From Pseudomonas sp. (GTDB lineage: Bacteria > Pseudomonadota > Gammaproteobacteria > Pseudomonadales > Pseudomonadaceae): a DNA stretch of 20,355 nt. Below, in pieces: positions 1 through 8,680 of this stretch. The DNA lies in assembly GCA_003523465.1 (NCBI GenBank), contig DQAA01000011.1:3496-23850 (forward strand), given 5' to 3'. The position numbers and the translations under genes are program-made. The notes under the pieces are model-generated. The model saw only the letters and a list, made by a program, of their open reading frames with translations, ran no database searches and was not told the origin of the DNA. Positions within the stretch are counted from its first letter, which is position 1; every line of letters starts with the position of its first letter.

Positions 1-21
1 TACCAACTGAGCTATTCCCGC
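1..21 (-). tRNA. tRNA 5' end, probably tRNA-Gly (partial)
   Basis: The reverse complement of the first 21 bases gives a 7-nt acceptor strand GCGGGAA, then TA, the D-stem start GCTC and AGTTGGTA of the D loop. This matches the 5' third of bacterial tRNA-Gly(GCC) as I remember it. The anticodon lies outside the window, so the identity is an inference from the acceptor and D-arm only. It is on the same strand as tRNA-Pro, about 90 nt downstream and beyond a terminator. Confidence 0.75.
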
Positions 22-61
22 ATGAAACTGAGGCGAACTACGCAATCACATCGCCTTTGGA

Positions 62-101
62 TAAAAAAATCCAGCCACTGTATAGATGACTGGATTTTTT
101 A
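62..101 (-). terminator. Intrinsic terminator after tRNA-Pro
   Basis: A perfect 11-bp inverted repeat (64-74 against 90-100) has a six-base A run on one side and a six-base T run on the other, with a 15-nt loop. Read on the minus strand it begins 10 nt after the tRNA-Pro CCA end and ends in a U run, as expected for Rho-independent termination. The A/T symmetry means it could also work on the plus strand. It separates tRNA-Pro from the next tRNA, which then needs its own promoter or read-through. Confidence 0.75.
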
Positions 102-109
102 GGGATTTT

Positions 110-186
110 TGGTCGGGACGGAGTGATTCGAACACTCGACCCCTTGCACCCCATGCAAGTGCGCTACCGGGCTGCGCTACGCCCCG
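110..186 (-). tRNA. tRNA-Pro(GGG)
   Basis: The reverse complement folds as a 77-nt cloverleaf. Acceptor strand CGGGGCG pairs with CGTCCCG (one G-U). The D arm starts TAGCGCAGCCCGG, the anticodon stem CTTGC/GCAAG encloses the loop ATGGGGT with anticodon GGG, and the T arm has GTTCGAATC. The discriminator A and an encoded CCA (110-112) complete it. It reads proline codons CCC and CCU. It lies downstream of the merR-type gene, as in other pseudomonads. I found no convincing promoter between 187 and 286, so it may be co-transcribed or use a weak promoter. Confidence 0.97.
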
Positions 187-271
187 AACTTTGTTCCCGA
201 TGCTGCCGAGAACGTTGAAGAATCTACCTTAACCTTTTGAATTTTGGAAGAATTATTTTCATAACCCTATC

Positions 272-288
272 AAAACCCGACTTGGGTC
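272..288 (-). terminator. Weak terminator-like hairpin at the end of the MerR gene
   Basis: On the minus strand a 5-bp stem GACCC/GGGTT (one G-U pair) overlaps the TGA stop of the MerR gene and is followed by a short T run. The stem is short, so termination would be partial at best and read-through into tRNA-Pro is possible. Confidence 0.3.
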
Positions 289-643
289 ACTTCTTCAGAA
301 CCACCAGTACATCTTCCAGCTCGACAATCATTTGCCGAATCAGTTGCTTGTACTGGGTGGTGTCATCCTTGGCTTCATCGCTGGACAGACGCAAACGCGC
401 ACCGCCAATGGTGAAGCCCTGGTCGTACAGCAAGGCGCGAATCTGACGGATCATCAGCACATCCTGGCGCTGGTAATACCGACGGTTGCCGCGGCGCTTG
501 ACCGGGTTGAGTTGCGGGAACTCCTGCTCCCAATAACGGAGCACGTGCGGTTTCACCGCACAGAGCTCACTGACTTCACCAATGGTGAAGTAACGTTTTC
601 CCGGGATAGGCGGGAGTTCGTCGTTATGGCTTGGTTCCAGCAT
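287..643 (-). CDS. MerR-family transcriptional regulator
   Basis: A 118-residue protein with an N-terminal winged-helix MerR DNA-binding domain: [20 protein letters not shown] at about residues 18-37 is the helix-turn-helix, and [13 protein letters not shown] follows as the wing. A short C-terminal helix (about 95-116) would serve for dimerisation. There is no cysteine cluster or effector domain, so it is not a metal sensor of the MerR/CueR type; its regulon is unknown. I chose ATG 643 over an upstream TTG at 652 because GAGG lies just upstream. The start lies within the last codons of ihfA (20-nt overlap), implying translational coupling with IHF. This ihfA-merR pairing is standard in gammaproteobacteria. 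Confidence 0.93.
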   Translation of the reverse strand: MLEPSHNDELPPIPGKRYFTIGEVSELCAVKPHVLRYWEQEFPQLNPVKRRGNRRYYQRQDVLMIRQIRALLYDQGFTIGGARLRLSSDEAKDDTTQYKQLIRQMIVELEDVLVVLKK

Positions 644-926
644 AAGCCTCAACCCGGGCCTTCAGTTTCTGCCCTGGACGAAAAGTGACGACGCGGCGTG
701 CCGTGATCGGGATTTCTTCCCCGGTTTTCGGGTTGCGTCCCGGACGCTGGCGTTTATCGCGCAGATCGAAATTGCCGAAACCGGACAGTTTGACCTGCTC
801 GTTGTCTTCAAGAGCGTGCCTGATTTCCTCAAAGAACAGCTCGACCAATTCCTTGGCCTCACGTTTGTTCAGGCCCAGCTCCTCGTACAGCCGTTCTGCC
901 ATCTCAGCTTTCGTCAGAGCACCCAT
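624..926 (-). CDS. ihfA: Integration host factor subunit alpha
   Basis: A 100-residue HU/IHF-fold protein. It begins [20 protein letters not shown], typical of IHF alpha, and carries the DNA-bending beta-arm motif GRNPKTGE (residues 63-70) whose proline intercalates into the minor groove. With IhfB it bends DNA at specific sites, supporting sigma54 promoters, recombination and nucleoid structure. The start codon lies 3 nt after the pheT stop, and its AAGGAA ribosome site sits in the last pheT codons, so the two are probably translationally coupled. Length and sequence are normal for the family. Confidence 0.98.
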   Translation of the reverse strand: MGALTKAEMAERLYEELGLNKREAKELVELFFEEIRHALEDNEQVKLSGFGNFDLRDKRQRPGRNPKTGEEIPITARRVVTFRPGQKLKARVEAYAGTKP

Positions 927-929
927 ACG

Positions 930-3305
930 CTATTTCCTTAACGTGGTGTTCAACCTTTGTTCGAGCGAGGTGAGGATAGTTTGAGTCGTGGCATTCACCT
1001 CATCGTCGTTAAGAGTGCGCGATGGATGTTGCCAGGTCAAGCCGACCGCCAGGCTTTTTCTATCAGGATCAATACCTTTACCCTGGTAGACGTCAAACAG
1101 CCTGAGGTCTGTGAGCCATTCACCTGCATTCTCACGAATTACTTCAAGCACCGCGTTCGAAGCAACGTCACGGCCGGCGATCAACGCCAGGTCACGACGA
1201 ACTTCCGGGAACTTCGAAAGCTCGTGGAACTTCGGCAGACGCCCTTCCACAACTTCGTCGAGTACCAATTCGAACAGGAATACGGGACGATCCAGATCCA
1301 GGGTCTTGGCCAGTTCCGGGTGCAGCGCACCGAGATAGCCGACTTCACGACCGTTGCGCTCGATGCGCGCAGTCTGGCCCGGGTGCAGCGCCGGGTGCTT
1401 GCCGGCAACGAAGGTGAACTCGTTCAGCGAACCGGAAGAGTTCAGCAAGGCTTCAACATCCGCTTTCACGTCGAAGAAGTCGATGCCGTCACGACCGTTG
1501 GCCCAACCTTCCGGCAGGCGGCTACCGCACACGACACCAGCCAGCATCGGTTGCTGCTGCAGACCTTCGAGCTGACCAACGAAGCGCAGGCCGCTTTCGA
1601 ACATCCGCACGCGGTCCTGCTGACGGTTGAGGTTGTGCTGCAACGCCTTGACCAAGCCAGGCCACAGGGATGCGCGCATGGCAGCCATGTCACTGGAGAT
1701 CGGGTTGGCCAGCAGCAGCGGATCGACGCCCGGGGTGAACAGCTCGAACAGCTTCGGATCGATGAAGCTGTAGGTGATCGCCTCCTGGTAGCCGCGAGCA
1801 ACCAGCAGACGGCGCAGGGCCGGCAACTCGCCACGGGCTTCGGCACGGGCTTGCGGGGCCAGGCGTGCTTGCGGATAACGAACCGGCAGGCGGTTGTAGC
1901 CGTACAGGCGCCCCAGCTCTTCGATAAGGTCGACTTCGAGGCTGATATCGAAGCGATGGCTTGGTACGTCAACCTGCCATTGGCCTTCGCCAGCGGTGGT
2001 TTTCAGGCCCAGGGCGTTGAGCAATTGCTCGACTTCAGCGCTGGCCATTTCCATACCCAGCATCTGCGTGATGCGCTCGGCGCGCAGGGTAATTGGCGCA
2101 ATTTGCGGCAGGTGCTGCTCGCTCAATGCCTCAATGACCGGACCGGCTTCGCCGCCAACGATTTCCAGCAGCAACCCGGTGGCGCGCTCCATGGCTTCGC
2201 GGGCCAGCTGCGAATCGACACCGCGCTCATAGCGGTGCGAGGCATCGGTGTGCAGGCCGTAGGAACGCGCCTTGCCAGCAACCGAAATCGGCTCGAAGAA
2301 GGCACTTTCCAGGAAGATGTCACGAGTGGTCGCGGATACACCGCTGTGCTCGCCACCCATCACGCCAGCGATGGCCAGGGCACGGCTATGGTCGGCGATG
2401 ACCAGGGTGTCGGCACGCAGGGTGACTTCCTGACCGTCCAGCAGCACCAGCTTCTCGCCCTCTTCCGCCATGCGGACGCGGATGCCGCCATTGATCTCGG
2501 CGAGGTCGAAAGCGTGCAGCGGCTGGCCCAGCTCAAGCATCACGTAATTGGTGATGTCGACGGCGGCGTCAATGCTGCGCACGTCGGCGCGACGAAGGCG
2601 CTCTACCATCCACAATGGAGTCGGACGGGACAGATCGACATTGCGGATTACCCGGCCCAGATAACGCGGGCAAGCGGCAGGCGCCAGCACTTCGACCGGA
2701 CGCACTTCGTCATGCACAGCATCGATCGCAGGTACCACCGGACGGGTAACCGGCGCAGCGTACAGGGCGCCAACTTCACGGGCCAGGCCGGCCAGGGACA
2801 GGCAGTCGCCGCGGTTAGGGGTCAGGTCGACCTCGATGCTGGCATCGTCCAGATCCAGGTACTCGCGGATATCCTGACCGACTGGAGCATCGGCAGCCAG
2901 CTCCAGCAGGCCGTCGTTGTCATCACTGATCTGCAGCTCGGACGCCGAGCAGAGCATGCCATTGGATTCGACACCGCGCAGCTTGGCCTTCTTGATCTTG
3001 AAGTCGCCCGGCAGCTCGGCGCCAATCATGGCGAAAGGAATTTTCAGGCCCGGACGCACATTTGGTGCACCGCAGACGACCTGGAAGGTCTCGCTGCCGT
3101 TGCTCACCTGGCAAACGCGCAGCTTGTCGGCATCGGGATGCTGCTCGGTGCTCAGCACCTCGCCCACCACGATACCGCTGAATTGGCCGGCAGCCGGGGT
3201 CACGCTATCGACTTCAAGACCCGCCATCGACAGACGAGCTACCAGCTCGTCACGGGAAACCTGCGGGTTGACCCAACCGCGCAGCCACTTTTCACTGAAT
3301 TTCAT
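930..3305 (-). CDS. pheT: Phenylalanyl-tRNA synthetase beta subunit
   Basis: A 791-residue protein, the usual length for bacterial PheT. Visible parts are an EMAP-like tRNA-binding domain (about 40-150, with GIVVGEVLSTEQHPDADKL), the central B3/B4 editing region, a B5 domain, a catalytic-like core, and a C-terminal ferredoxin-fold anticodon-binding domain over the last 95 or so residues (from ELSKFPEVRRDLAL). It pairs with PheS as an alpha2beta2 enzyme that charges tRNA-Phe and edits mischarged Tyr. An AGGAG site lies 6 nt before ATG 3305. The gap to pheS is 35 nt and to ihfA 3 nt, consistent with one operon. Confidence 0.98.
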   Translation of the reverse strand: MKFSEKWLRGWVNPQVSRDELVARLSMAGLEVDSVTPAAGQFSGIVVGEVLSTEQHPDADKLRVCQVSNGSETFQVVCGAPNVRPGLKIPFAMIGAELPGDFKIKKAKLRGVESNGMLCSASELQISDDNDGLLELAADAPVGQDIREYLDLDDASIEVDLTPNRGDCLSLAGLAREVGALYAAPVTRPVVPAIDAVHDEVRPVEVLAPAACPRYLGRVIRNVDLSRPTPLWMVERLRRADVRSIDAAVDITNYVMLELGQPLHAFDLAEINGGIRVRMAEEGEKLVLLDGQEVTLRADTLVIADHSRALAIAGVMGGEHSGVSATTRDIFLESAFFEPISVAGKARSYGLHTDASHRYERGVDSQLAREAMERATGLLLEIVGGEAGPVIEALSEQHLPQIAPITLRAERITQMLGMEMASAEVEQLLNALGLKTTAGEGQWQVDVPSHRFDISLEVDLIEELGRLYGYNRLPVRYPQARLAPQARAEARGELPALRRLLVARGYQEAITYSFIDPKLFELFTPGVDPLLLANPISSDMAAMRASLWPGLVKALQHNLNRQQDRVRMFESGLRFVGQLEGLQQQPMLAGVVCGSRLPEGWANGRDGIDFFDVKADVEALLNSSGSLNEFTFVAGKHPALHPGQTARIERNGREVGYLGALHPELAKTLDLDRPVFLFELVLDEVVEGRLPKFHELSKFPEVRRDLALIAGRDVASNAVLEVIRENAGEWLTDLRLFDVYQGKGIDPDRKSLAVGLTWQHPSRTLNDDEVNATTQTILTSLEQRLNTTLRK

Positions 3306-3340
3306 CCTGCTCTCCTAAAGATTCGTTACGGGTGCGCGAC

Positions 3341-4411
<1,071 letters not shown>

Positions 4412-4422
4412 ATGACGTTTAA

Positions 4423-4450
4423 CATTCGCCGCCGAATCCGGCGGCGAATG
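4423..4450 (-). repeat. 12-bp GC-rich hairpin after rplT
   Basis: A perfect 12-bp inverted repeat (4423-4434 with 4439-4450) has a 4-nt loop and begins 15 nt after the rplT stop on the minus strand. There is no U run after it, so it is not a classical terminator. It sits immediately upstream of the second, 15-bp hairpin, and the two could act together in pausing, processing or attenuation. Confidence 0.55.
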
Positions 4451-4464
4451 ATTGTCGTGGGTAC

Positions 4465-4821
4465 TTAAGCCAGAACGGCTTTAGCTTTCTCGACAATCGC
4501 AGCAAACGCCGCTTTTTCGTTCACTGCCAGATCAGCCAGAACCTTACGGTCGATCTCGATGGACGCCTTTTTCAGGCCAGCGATCAAACGGCTGTAGGAC
4601 AGACCGTTGTTACGAGCACCAGCGTTGATACGGGCGATCCACAGAGCGCGGAACTGACGTTTTTTCTGACGACGGTCGCGGTAGGCGTATTGGCCTGCCT
4701 TGATGACCGCTTGCTTGGCAACACGGAATACGCGGGAGCGTGCGCCGTAGTAGCCTTTAGCCAGTTTCAGAATTTTCTTGTGACGCTTACGAGCGATGAC
4801 GCCACGCTTTACACGAGCCAT
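4465..4821 (-). CDS. rplT: 50S ribosomal protein L20
   Basis: A 118-residue, very basic protein beginning [20 protein letters not shown], the classical L20 N-terminal extension that threads into 23S rRNA, with a globular C-terminal domain (about 60-118). L20 is needed for early 50S assembly. In E. coli it represses its own operon by binding mRNA near rpmI; whether that holds here cannot be read from the sequence. It follows rpmI by 28 nt in the infC-rpmI-rplT arrangement. Confidence 0.99.
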   Translation of the reverse strand: MARVKRGVIARKRHKKILKLAKGYYGARSRVFRVAKQAVIKAGQYAYRDRRQKKRQFRALWIARINAGARNNGLSYSRLIAGLKKASIEIDRKVLADLAVNEKAAFAAIVEKAKAVLA

Positions 4822-4849
4822 GAGTTACTTCCTCTATCTTTGACCGAAA

Positions 4850-5044
4850 TTAACGTACGCGCAGCATGCGCTCGACTTTTGCAACGTCAGACGGGTGCAG
4901 CAGGCTGCTACCACGCAGTTGACGCTTACGCTTGGTCGACATTTTGGTCAGGATGTGGCTCTTGAAAGCGTGCTTGTGCTTGAAGCCGGAAGCGGTTTTC
5001 AGGAAACGCTTCGCGGCACCGCTTTTGGTTTTCATTTTTGGCAT
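4850..5044 (-). CDS. rpmI: 50S ribosomal protein L35
   Basis: A 64-residue, lysine-rich protein starting [14 protein letters not shown] with the L35 signature [26 protein letters not shown]. It is a structural component of the large ribosomal subunit. The 60-nt spacer to infC and the 28-nt spacer to rplT are normal for this operon. The infC-rpmI spacer is where L20-mediated translational control acts in E. coli; I could not define such a structure here with confidence. Confidence 0.99.
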   Translation of the reverse strand: MPKMKTKSGAAKRFLKTASGFKHKHAFKSHILTKMSTKRKRQLRGSSLLHPSDVAKVERMLRVR

Positions 5045-5104
5045 GTTCGGATACTCCGCATTCAGTTGATAAACATAACCGCAAGGCCTGCCGTGCCCTG
5101 GTGG

Positions 5105-5650
5105 TTATTTCTTTTTCTTGGGGGCGATGACCATCATAAGTTGGCGTCCTTCCATCTTAGGGTGCTGTTCAACGGTGCCGTATTCGGCAAGGTCGACTTC
5201 GACCCGCTTCAACAGCTCCATGCCCAGCTCCTGGTGAGCCATCTCACGGCCGCGGAATCTCAAAGAGATTTTGGCCTTGTCCCCATCACTAAGGAAACGT
5301 ACCAGGTTGCGTAGTTTTACCTGGTAATCCCCTTCTTCCGTCCCTGGACGAAACTTGATTTCTTTAATCTGGATCTGTTTCTGGTTCTTCTTCGCCGCAG
5401 CCTGCTGCTTCTTCTTCTCGAAGAGGCTTTTGCCGTAGTCCATGACCCGGCACACAGGTGGTACAGCGTCAGCAGAAATTTCTACCAGGTCCAGCTTCGC
5501 TTCATCAGCGATACGAAGCGCTTCATCAATCGAGACGATGCCAATCTGCTCGCCGTCAGCACCAATTAACCGAACCTCGCGTGCCGAGATATTCTCGTTG
5601 ATCGGGGCTTTCGGTGCAGTTCGTTTATCCTGTCTCATATCACGCTTAAT
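5105..5650 (-). CDS. infC: Translation initiation factor IF-3 (AUU start)
   Basis: IF-3 with an N-terminal domain (about 15-85, [19 protein letters not shown]), a lysine-rich linker, and a C-terminal domain with [20 protein letters not shown] and [13 protein letters not shown], ending in KKKK. It binds the 30S subunit and proofreads initiator tRNA and start codons. The first ATG (5638) has no ribosome site at useful spacing. Upstream, in frame, are two ATT codons (5656 and 5650). GGAG lies 8 nt from the one at 5650 but only 2 nt from the one at 5656, and ATT-AAG at 5650 mirrors the E. coli AUU-AAA start, so I chose 5650 (181 aa). Annotations may use 5656 (183 aa) or 5638 (177 aa). The AUU start underlies IF-3 autoregulation in E. 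coli. Confidence 0.95.
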   Translation of the reverse strand: MKRDMRQDKRTAPKAPINENISAREVRLIGADGEQIGIVSIDEALRIADEAKLDLVEISADAVPPVCRVMDYGKSLFEKKKQQAAAKKNQKQIQIKEIKFRPGTEEGDYQVKLRNLVRFLSDGDKAKISLRFRGREMAHQELGMELLKRVEVDLAEYGTVEQHPKMEGRQLMMVIAPKKKK

Positions 5651-5655
5651 GGTAA

Positions 5656-7578
5656 TTACTCCGAATCTTGGCGACCACGCCGGGAAACCGCTTGCGCAAG
5701 CAAGTCCGCGAACTGGGCGACGGGCATGGAACCCAGGTCAGCACCTTCACGGGTACGCACAGCGACAGTTTGCGTTTCGACTTCCCGATCTCCGATAACC
5801 AAGAGATAGGGAACCTTGAGCAAGGTATGCTCGCGGATTTTAAAGCCGATCTTTTCATTTCTCAAGTCAGACTTGGCACGGAATCCGCTATTGGTGAGAG
5901 TTTTTTCCACCTGATGAGCGAATTCGGCCTGTTTGTCGGTGATATTCATGATCACCGCCTGGGTTGGCGCCAGCCAGGCCGGGAATGCACCTTCGTAGTG
6001 CTCGATCAGAATTCCGACGAAACGCTCGAACGAACCGAGGATCGCACGGTGCAGCATCACAGGATGCTTGCGGCCATTGTCTTCGGAAACGTACTCGGCG
6101 CCGAGACGGATCGGCAGGTTGAAGTCCAGCTGCAGGGTACCGCACTGCCACACACGCCCCAGGCAATCCTTGAGCGAGAACTCGATCTTCGGACCGTAGA
6201 AAGCGCCCTCCCCCGGCTGCAGGTCATACGGCAGACCGGCGTTATCCAAGGCAGCGGCCAGCGCAGCCTCGGCACGATCCCACAGTTCGTCGGAACCGAC
6301 GCGCTTTTCCGGACGAGTGGACAGTTTGAGCTGGATATCCTGGAATCCGAAGTCGGAGTAGACGTCCATGGTCAGCTTGATGAACGCCGCCGATTCGGAC
6401 TGCATCTGCTCTTCGGTGCAGAAGATGTGTGCGTCGTCCTGGGTGAAGCCACGCACGCGCATGATGCCATGCAGCGCACCGGACGCTTCGTTGCGGTGGC
6501 AAGCACCGAACTCGGCCAGACGCAGCGGCAGCTCGCGGTAGCTCTTCAGACCCTGGTTGAACACCTGCACGTGACACGGGCAGTTCATCGGCTTGACCGC
6601 GTAATCACGGTTTTCCGACTGGGTGGTGAACATGTTGTCGGCGTAGTTGGCCCAGTGACCGGATTTCTCCCACAGGGTACGGTCAACCACTTGCGGCGTC
6701 TTGATCTCGAGGTAGCCGTTTTCGCGCTGGATCTGGCGCATGTACTGCTCCAGAACCTGGTACAGGGTCCAGCCATTCGGGTGCCAGAACACCATCCCCG
6801 GCGCTTCTTCCTGGAGGTGGAACAGACCGAGGCGCTTGCCGATCTTGCGGTGATCGCGCTTTTCAGCTTCTTCGATGCGCTGGATGTAGGCAGCCAGCTG
6901 CTTCTTGTCAGCCCAGGCGGTACCGTAGACACGCTGCAACTGCTCGTTCTTCGCATCGCCGCGCCAGTAGGCGCCAGACAACTTGGTCAGCTTGAACGAC
7001 TTCAGGAAACGAGTGTTCGGCACGTGCGGACCGCGGCACATGTCGACATATTCTTCGTGGTAGTACAGGCCCATCGCCGTTTCATCCGGCATGTCCTCCA
7101 CCAAGCGCAGCTTGTAGTCCTCACCGCGAGCCTTGAACACTTCGATCACTTCGGCGCGGGGGGTGACTTTCTTGATGACGTCGTAGTCGGTGTCGATCAG
7201 CTGCTGCATGCGCTGCTCGATCGCAGCCATGTCCTCAGGCGTGAAAGGACGCTCGTAGGCGATGTCGTAGTAAAAGCCTTCGTCGATGACCGGACCGATG
7301 ACCATTTTCGCGGTTGGATACAGCTGCTTCACTGCGTGACCGACAAGGTGAGCGCAGGAGTGACGAATGATTTCCAGCCCCTCTTCGTCCTTGGGCGTGA
7401 TGATTTGCAGACGAGCATCGTGCTCGATCAGGTCGCAGGCATCGACGAGTTTGCCGTCGACCTTGCCGGCCAGGGTGGCCTTGGCCAGACCTGCGCCAAT
7501 GGATGCGGCGACCTCGGCGACGGTAATCGCCTTGTCGAACGTGCGTTGACTGCCATCGGGAAGAGTAATTACGGGCAT
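5656..7578 (-). CDS. thrS: Threonyl-tRNA synthetase
   Basis: A 640-residue class II synthetase with an N-terminal TGS domain (about 1-62) and an editing domain carrying H73-SCA-H77. The catalytic core has zinc-ligand regions ([10 protein letters not shown], then FGACHRNE of motif 2) and motif 3 [12 protein letters not shown], and the anticodon-binding domain is C-terminal. It charges tRNA-Thr and removes mischarged Ser. I chose ATG 7578 because AGGAGG lies 4 nt upstream; an extension to 7611 lacks such a site and is not family-like. The TAA stop shares one base with an infC ATT codon. The leader holds a hairpin resembling a tRNA-Thr anticodon arm (see the separate entry), suggesting translational autoregulation. 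Confidence 0.98.
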   Translation of the reverse strand: MPVITLPDGSQRTFDKAITVAEVAASIGAGLAKATLAGKVDGKLVDACDLIEHDARLQIITPKDEEGLEIIRHSCAHLVGHAVKQLYPTAKMVIGPVIDEGFYYDIAYERPFTPEDMAAIEQRMQQLIDTDYDVIKKVTPRAEVIEVFKARGEDYKLRLVEDMPDETAMGLYYHEEYVDMCRGPHVPNTRFLKSFKLTKLSGAYWRGDAKNEQLQRVYGTAWADKKQLAAYIQRIEEAEKRDHRKIGKRLGLFHLQEEAPGMVFWHPNGWTLYQVLEQYMRQIQRENGYLEIKTPQVVDRTLWEKSGHWANYADNMFTTQSENRDYAVKPMNCPCHVQVFNQGLKSYRELPLRLAEFGACHRNEASGALHGIMRVRGFTQDDAHIFCTEEQMQSESAAFIKLTMDVYSDFGFQDIQLKLSTRPEKRVGSDELWDRAEAALAAALDNAGLPYDLQPGEGAFYGPKIEFSLKDCLGRVWQCGTLQLDFNLPIRLGAEYVSEDNGRKHPVMLHRAILGSFERFVGILIEHYEGAFPAWLAPTQAVIMNITDKQAEFAHQVEKTLTNSGFRAKSDLRNEKIGFKIREHTLLKVPYLLVIGDREVETQTVAVRTREGADLGSMPVAQFADLLAQAVSRRGRQDSE

Positions 7579-7597
7579 GGCGCCTCCTCTCCTAGTG

Positions 7598-7618
7598 GTG
7601 ACCCCTACCAAAGGTCAC
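7598..7618 (-). promoter_or_regulatory. thrS leader hairpin resembling the tRNA-Thr anticodon arm (candidate operator)
   Basis: On the thrS transcript a stem GUGACC/GGUCAC plus a U-G pair closes a 7-nt loop UUGGUAG. Numbered as an anticodon loop this gives U33, anticodon GGU (a threonine anticodon) and A37. The hairpin ends 7 nt before the purine-rich ribosome site. In E. coli, ThrRS represses thrS by binding a leader stem-loop that imitates the tRNA-Thr anticodon arm; the geometry here is the same. The role in this organism is inference. Confidence 0.6.
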
Positions 7619-7655
7619 GTGGGTTGGGATGAGCCAGTACGCGATTCGCCCCTGT

Positions 7656-7689
7656 CCTTCCTTGCGGAAGGCCTGCCTCACAGTGGCAG
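7656..7689 (-). promoter_or_regulatory. Two adjacent hairpins in the thrS leader
   Basis: Read on the minus strand, the first is CUGCC/GGCAG around the 7-nt loop ACUGUGA (7673-7689). One nucleotide later comes CCUUCC/GGAAGG around a GCAA (GNRA) tetraloop (7656-7671). They lie about 40 nt upstream of the anticodon-like hairpin, where the E. coli thrS operator has a second stem-loop. They could be that second element or merely structured leader. Confidence 0.4.
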
Positions 7690-7786
7690 AAGTCGGATGC
7701 CTGCCAGGGAACGAACCAGAGTGACTGGAACAGAAAAGTAAGTACGGAAACGCGCGAAACAGACGTTCGGCGAACCCGAGCCCGGC

Positions 7787-7795
7787 ATGCTAGCA
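7787..7795 (-). promoter_or_regulatory. Possible extended -10 promoter for thrS
   Basis: The minus strand has TG-C-TAGCAT, an extended -10 pattern, about 205 nt before the thrS start. No good -35 hexamer is seen at 16-18 bp. If used, it gives a leader of about 200 nt that includes all three leader hairpins. The rest of the 7579-7946 spacer, apart from these and the divergent AlgU-like promoter, shows nothing I recognise. Confidence 0.3.
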
Positions 7796-7864
7796 CATGG
7801 ATTGGTGCATGCGGCGCGACTGAACGGGGACAAGCGGAAATATTTGGAAAAAGCACCATCCAGT

Positions 7865-7892
7865 GAACTCCTTTGGATTTTTCCCGCTCAGA
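7865..7892 (+). promoter_or_regulatory. AlgU (sigma22)-type promoter
   Basis: GAACTC at 7865-7870 and TCAGA at 7888-7892 are separated by 17 bp, close to the AlgU/RpoE pattern GAACTT-N16/17-TCnGA of Pseudomonas. It stands about 55 bp upstream of the ATG of the secreted four-cysteine protein, which fits an envelope-stress response. Confidence 0.5.
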
Positions 7893-7946
7893 GTTAACGA
7901 AGCGTCCTACTCTTCCATGAGACCAAAAACCAAGGAGTGCCTGGTT

Positions 7947-8252
7947 ATGCGACTTCATTCTCTTCTCGCGCTGGCGGCCGCCGGCACCTTGCTGCTGCCC
8001 CTGGCTGCCAACGCCGGGCCATGGCCCGCTGGCAAGAAAGGCGAATATATGGACCAGTGCGTGCAAGTCGCCACCGGCCAGGGCGTCAGCGCCAGCACTG
8101 CAGATGCGCATTGCAAATGCGGGGCTAACGCCATCGAGAAGAACTTCACCACCCAAGAGATTGAAGAGCTCGATAGCAAGACGGGCGTCGACGAAAAACT
8201 GAAGAGGCGCGCCCAGAATGCGGTACAGACCGCATGCGCCCCGAAAAATTGA
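7947..8252 (+). CDS. Secreted small four-cysteine protein, function unknown
   Basis: A 101-residue protein. Residues 1-23 form a clear Sec signal peptide (MRLHSLLALAAAGTLLLPLA, cleavage after ANA). The mature part is about 78 residues with cysteines at 38, 56, 58 and 97, so two disulfides in the periplasm are likely. The C-terminal half is charged and helical-looking. I recognise no catalytic motif or family. AAGGAG lies 9 nt before ATG 7947; an upstream in-frame GTG (7863) falls in the promoter and is rejected. The gene is divergent from thrS and has an AlgU-like promoter, so an envelope-stress role is a reasonable guess, no more. Confidence 0.85.
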   Translation: MRLHSLLALAAAGTLLLPLAANAGPWPAGKKGEYMDQCVQVATGQGVSASTADAHCKCGANAIEKNFTTQEIEELDSKTGVDEKLKRRAQNAVQTACAPKN

Positions 8253-8326
8253 CGATGATACGGCTCAAGCTTGCGCCAGATCATCATTCGACGAAGCTAA
8301 AAGCCACCACACGTAAATAATTAGAC

Positions 8327-8332
8327 TATGAT
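8327..8332 (+). promoter_or_regulatory. Probable -10 element of the cold-shock gene
   Basis: TATGAT (5 of 6 to consensus) lies 75 nt before the cold-shock ATG, giving an untranslated leader of about 67 nt. No clear -35 hexamer is visible. Long structured leaders are usual for csp genes. Confidence 0.35.
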
Positions 8333-8406
8333 GTCCCCGTGCATCCTGTTGGCTCTCGGCGACACAGCACTACCGAAAAAAATCAAGTTTCCTGGAGATA
8401 CACCCC

Positions 8407-8619
8407 ATGTCCAATCGCCAAAACGGCACCGTCAAATGGTTCAACGATGAGAAAGGCTACGGCTTCATCACTCCTCAAGGTGGCGGCGACGACTTGTTCG
8501 TACACTTCAAGGCCATCGAATCCGAAGGCTTCAAATCCTTGAAGGAAGGCCAGACCGTGACTTTCGTGGCTGAACGAGGCCAAAAAGGCATGCAGGCTGC
8601 ACAAGTTCGCGCAGAGTAA
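8407..8619 (+). CDS. Cold-shock domain protein (CspA/CapB type)
   Basis: A 70-residue single cold-shock domain. RNP1 is KGYGFI (residues 16-21) and RNP2 is LFVHF (30-34), with the aromatic nucleic-acid-binding face including W11, F12, F20, F31 and F34. It binds single-stranded RNA and DNA and acts as an RNA chaperone. It resembles the CapB/CspA proteins of pseudomonads, of which there are several paralogues, so I give no symbol. GGAGA lies 8 nt before the ATG. The gene is monocistronic, with its own leader and a strong terminator. Confidence 0.97.
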   Translation: MSNRQNGTVKWFNDEKGYGFITPQGGGDDLFVHFKAIESEGFKSLKEGQTVTFVAERGQKGMQAAQVRAE

Positions 8620-8630
8620 TTCTTCTGCCG

Positions 8631-8662
8631 AAAAAAACCCGTCGCATTCGACGGGTTTTTTT
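8631..8662 (+). terminator. Bidirectional intrinsic terminator
   Basis: A perfect 14-bp stem (8631-8644 with 8649-8662) has a 4-nt loop, with seven A on the left and seven T on the right. It lies 12 nt after the cold-shock stop and 18 nt from the 3' end of the convergent lipoprotein gene, so it probably terminates both transcripts. Confidence 0.93.
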
Positions 8663-8680
8663 GTGCCTGAATATCGTGGG

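Noticed and set aside
5668..7632. 654-codon plus-strand frame across thrS
   Set aside because: Antisense shadow of thrS without start signals or a recognisable protein.
7863..7946. GTG start at 7863 for the secreted protein
   Set aside because: It falls inside the promoter and would bury the signal peptide; ATG 7947 has a good ribosome site.
7605..8156. 183-codon minus-strand frame upstream of thrS
   Set aside because: It runs through the thrS leader hairpins and antisense to the secreted protein gene, with no ribosome site.
8255..8286. GATGAT/ATCATC inverted repeat after the secreted protein gene
   Set aside because: Short AT-rich arms with a loop of about 20 nt and no U run; too weak to call a terminator.
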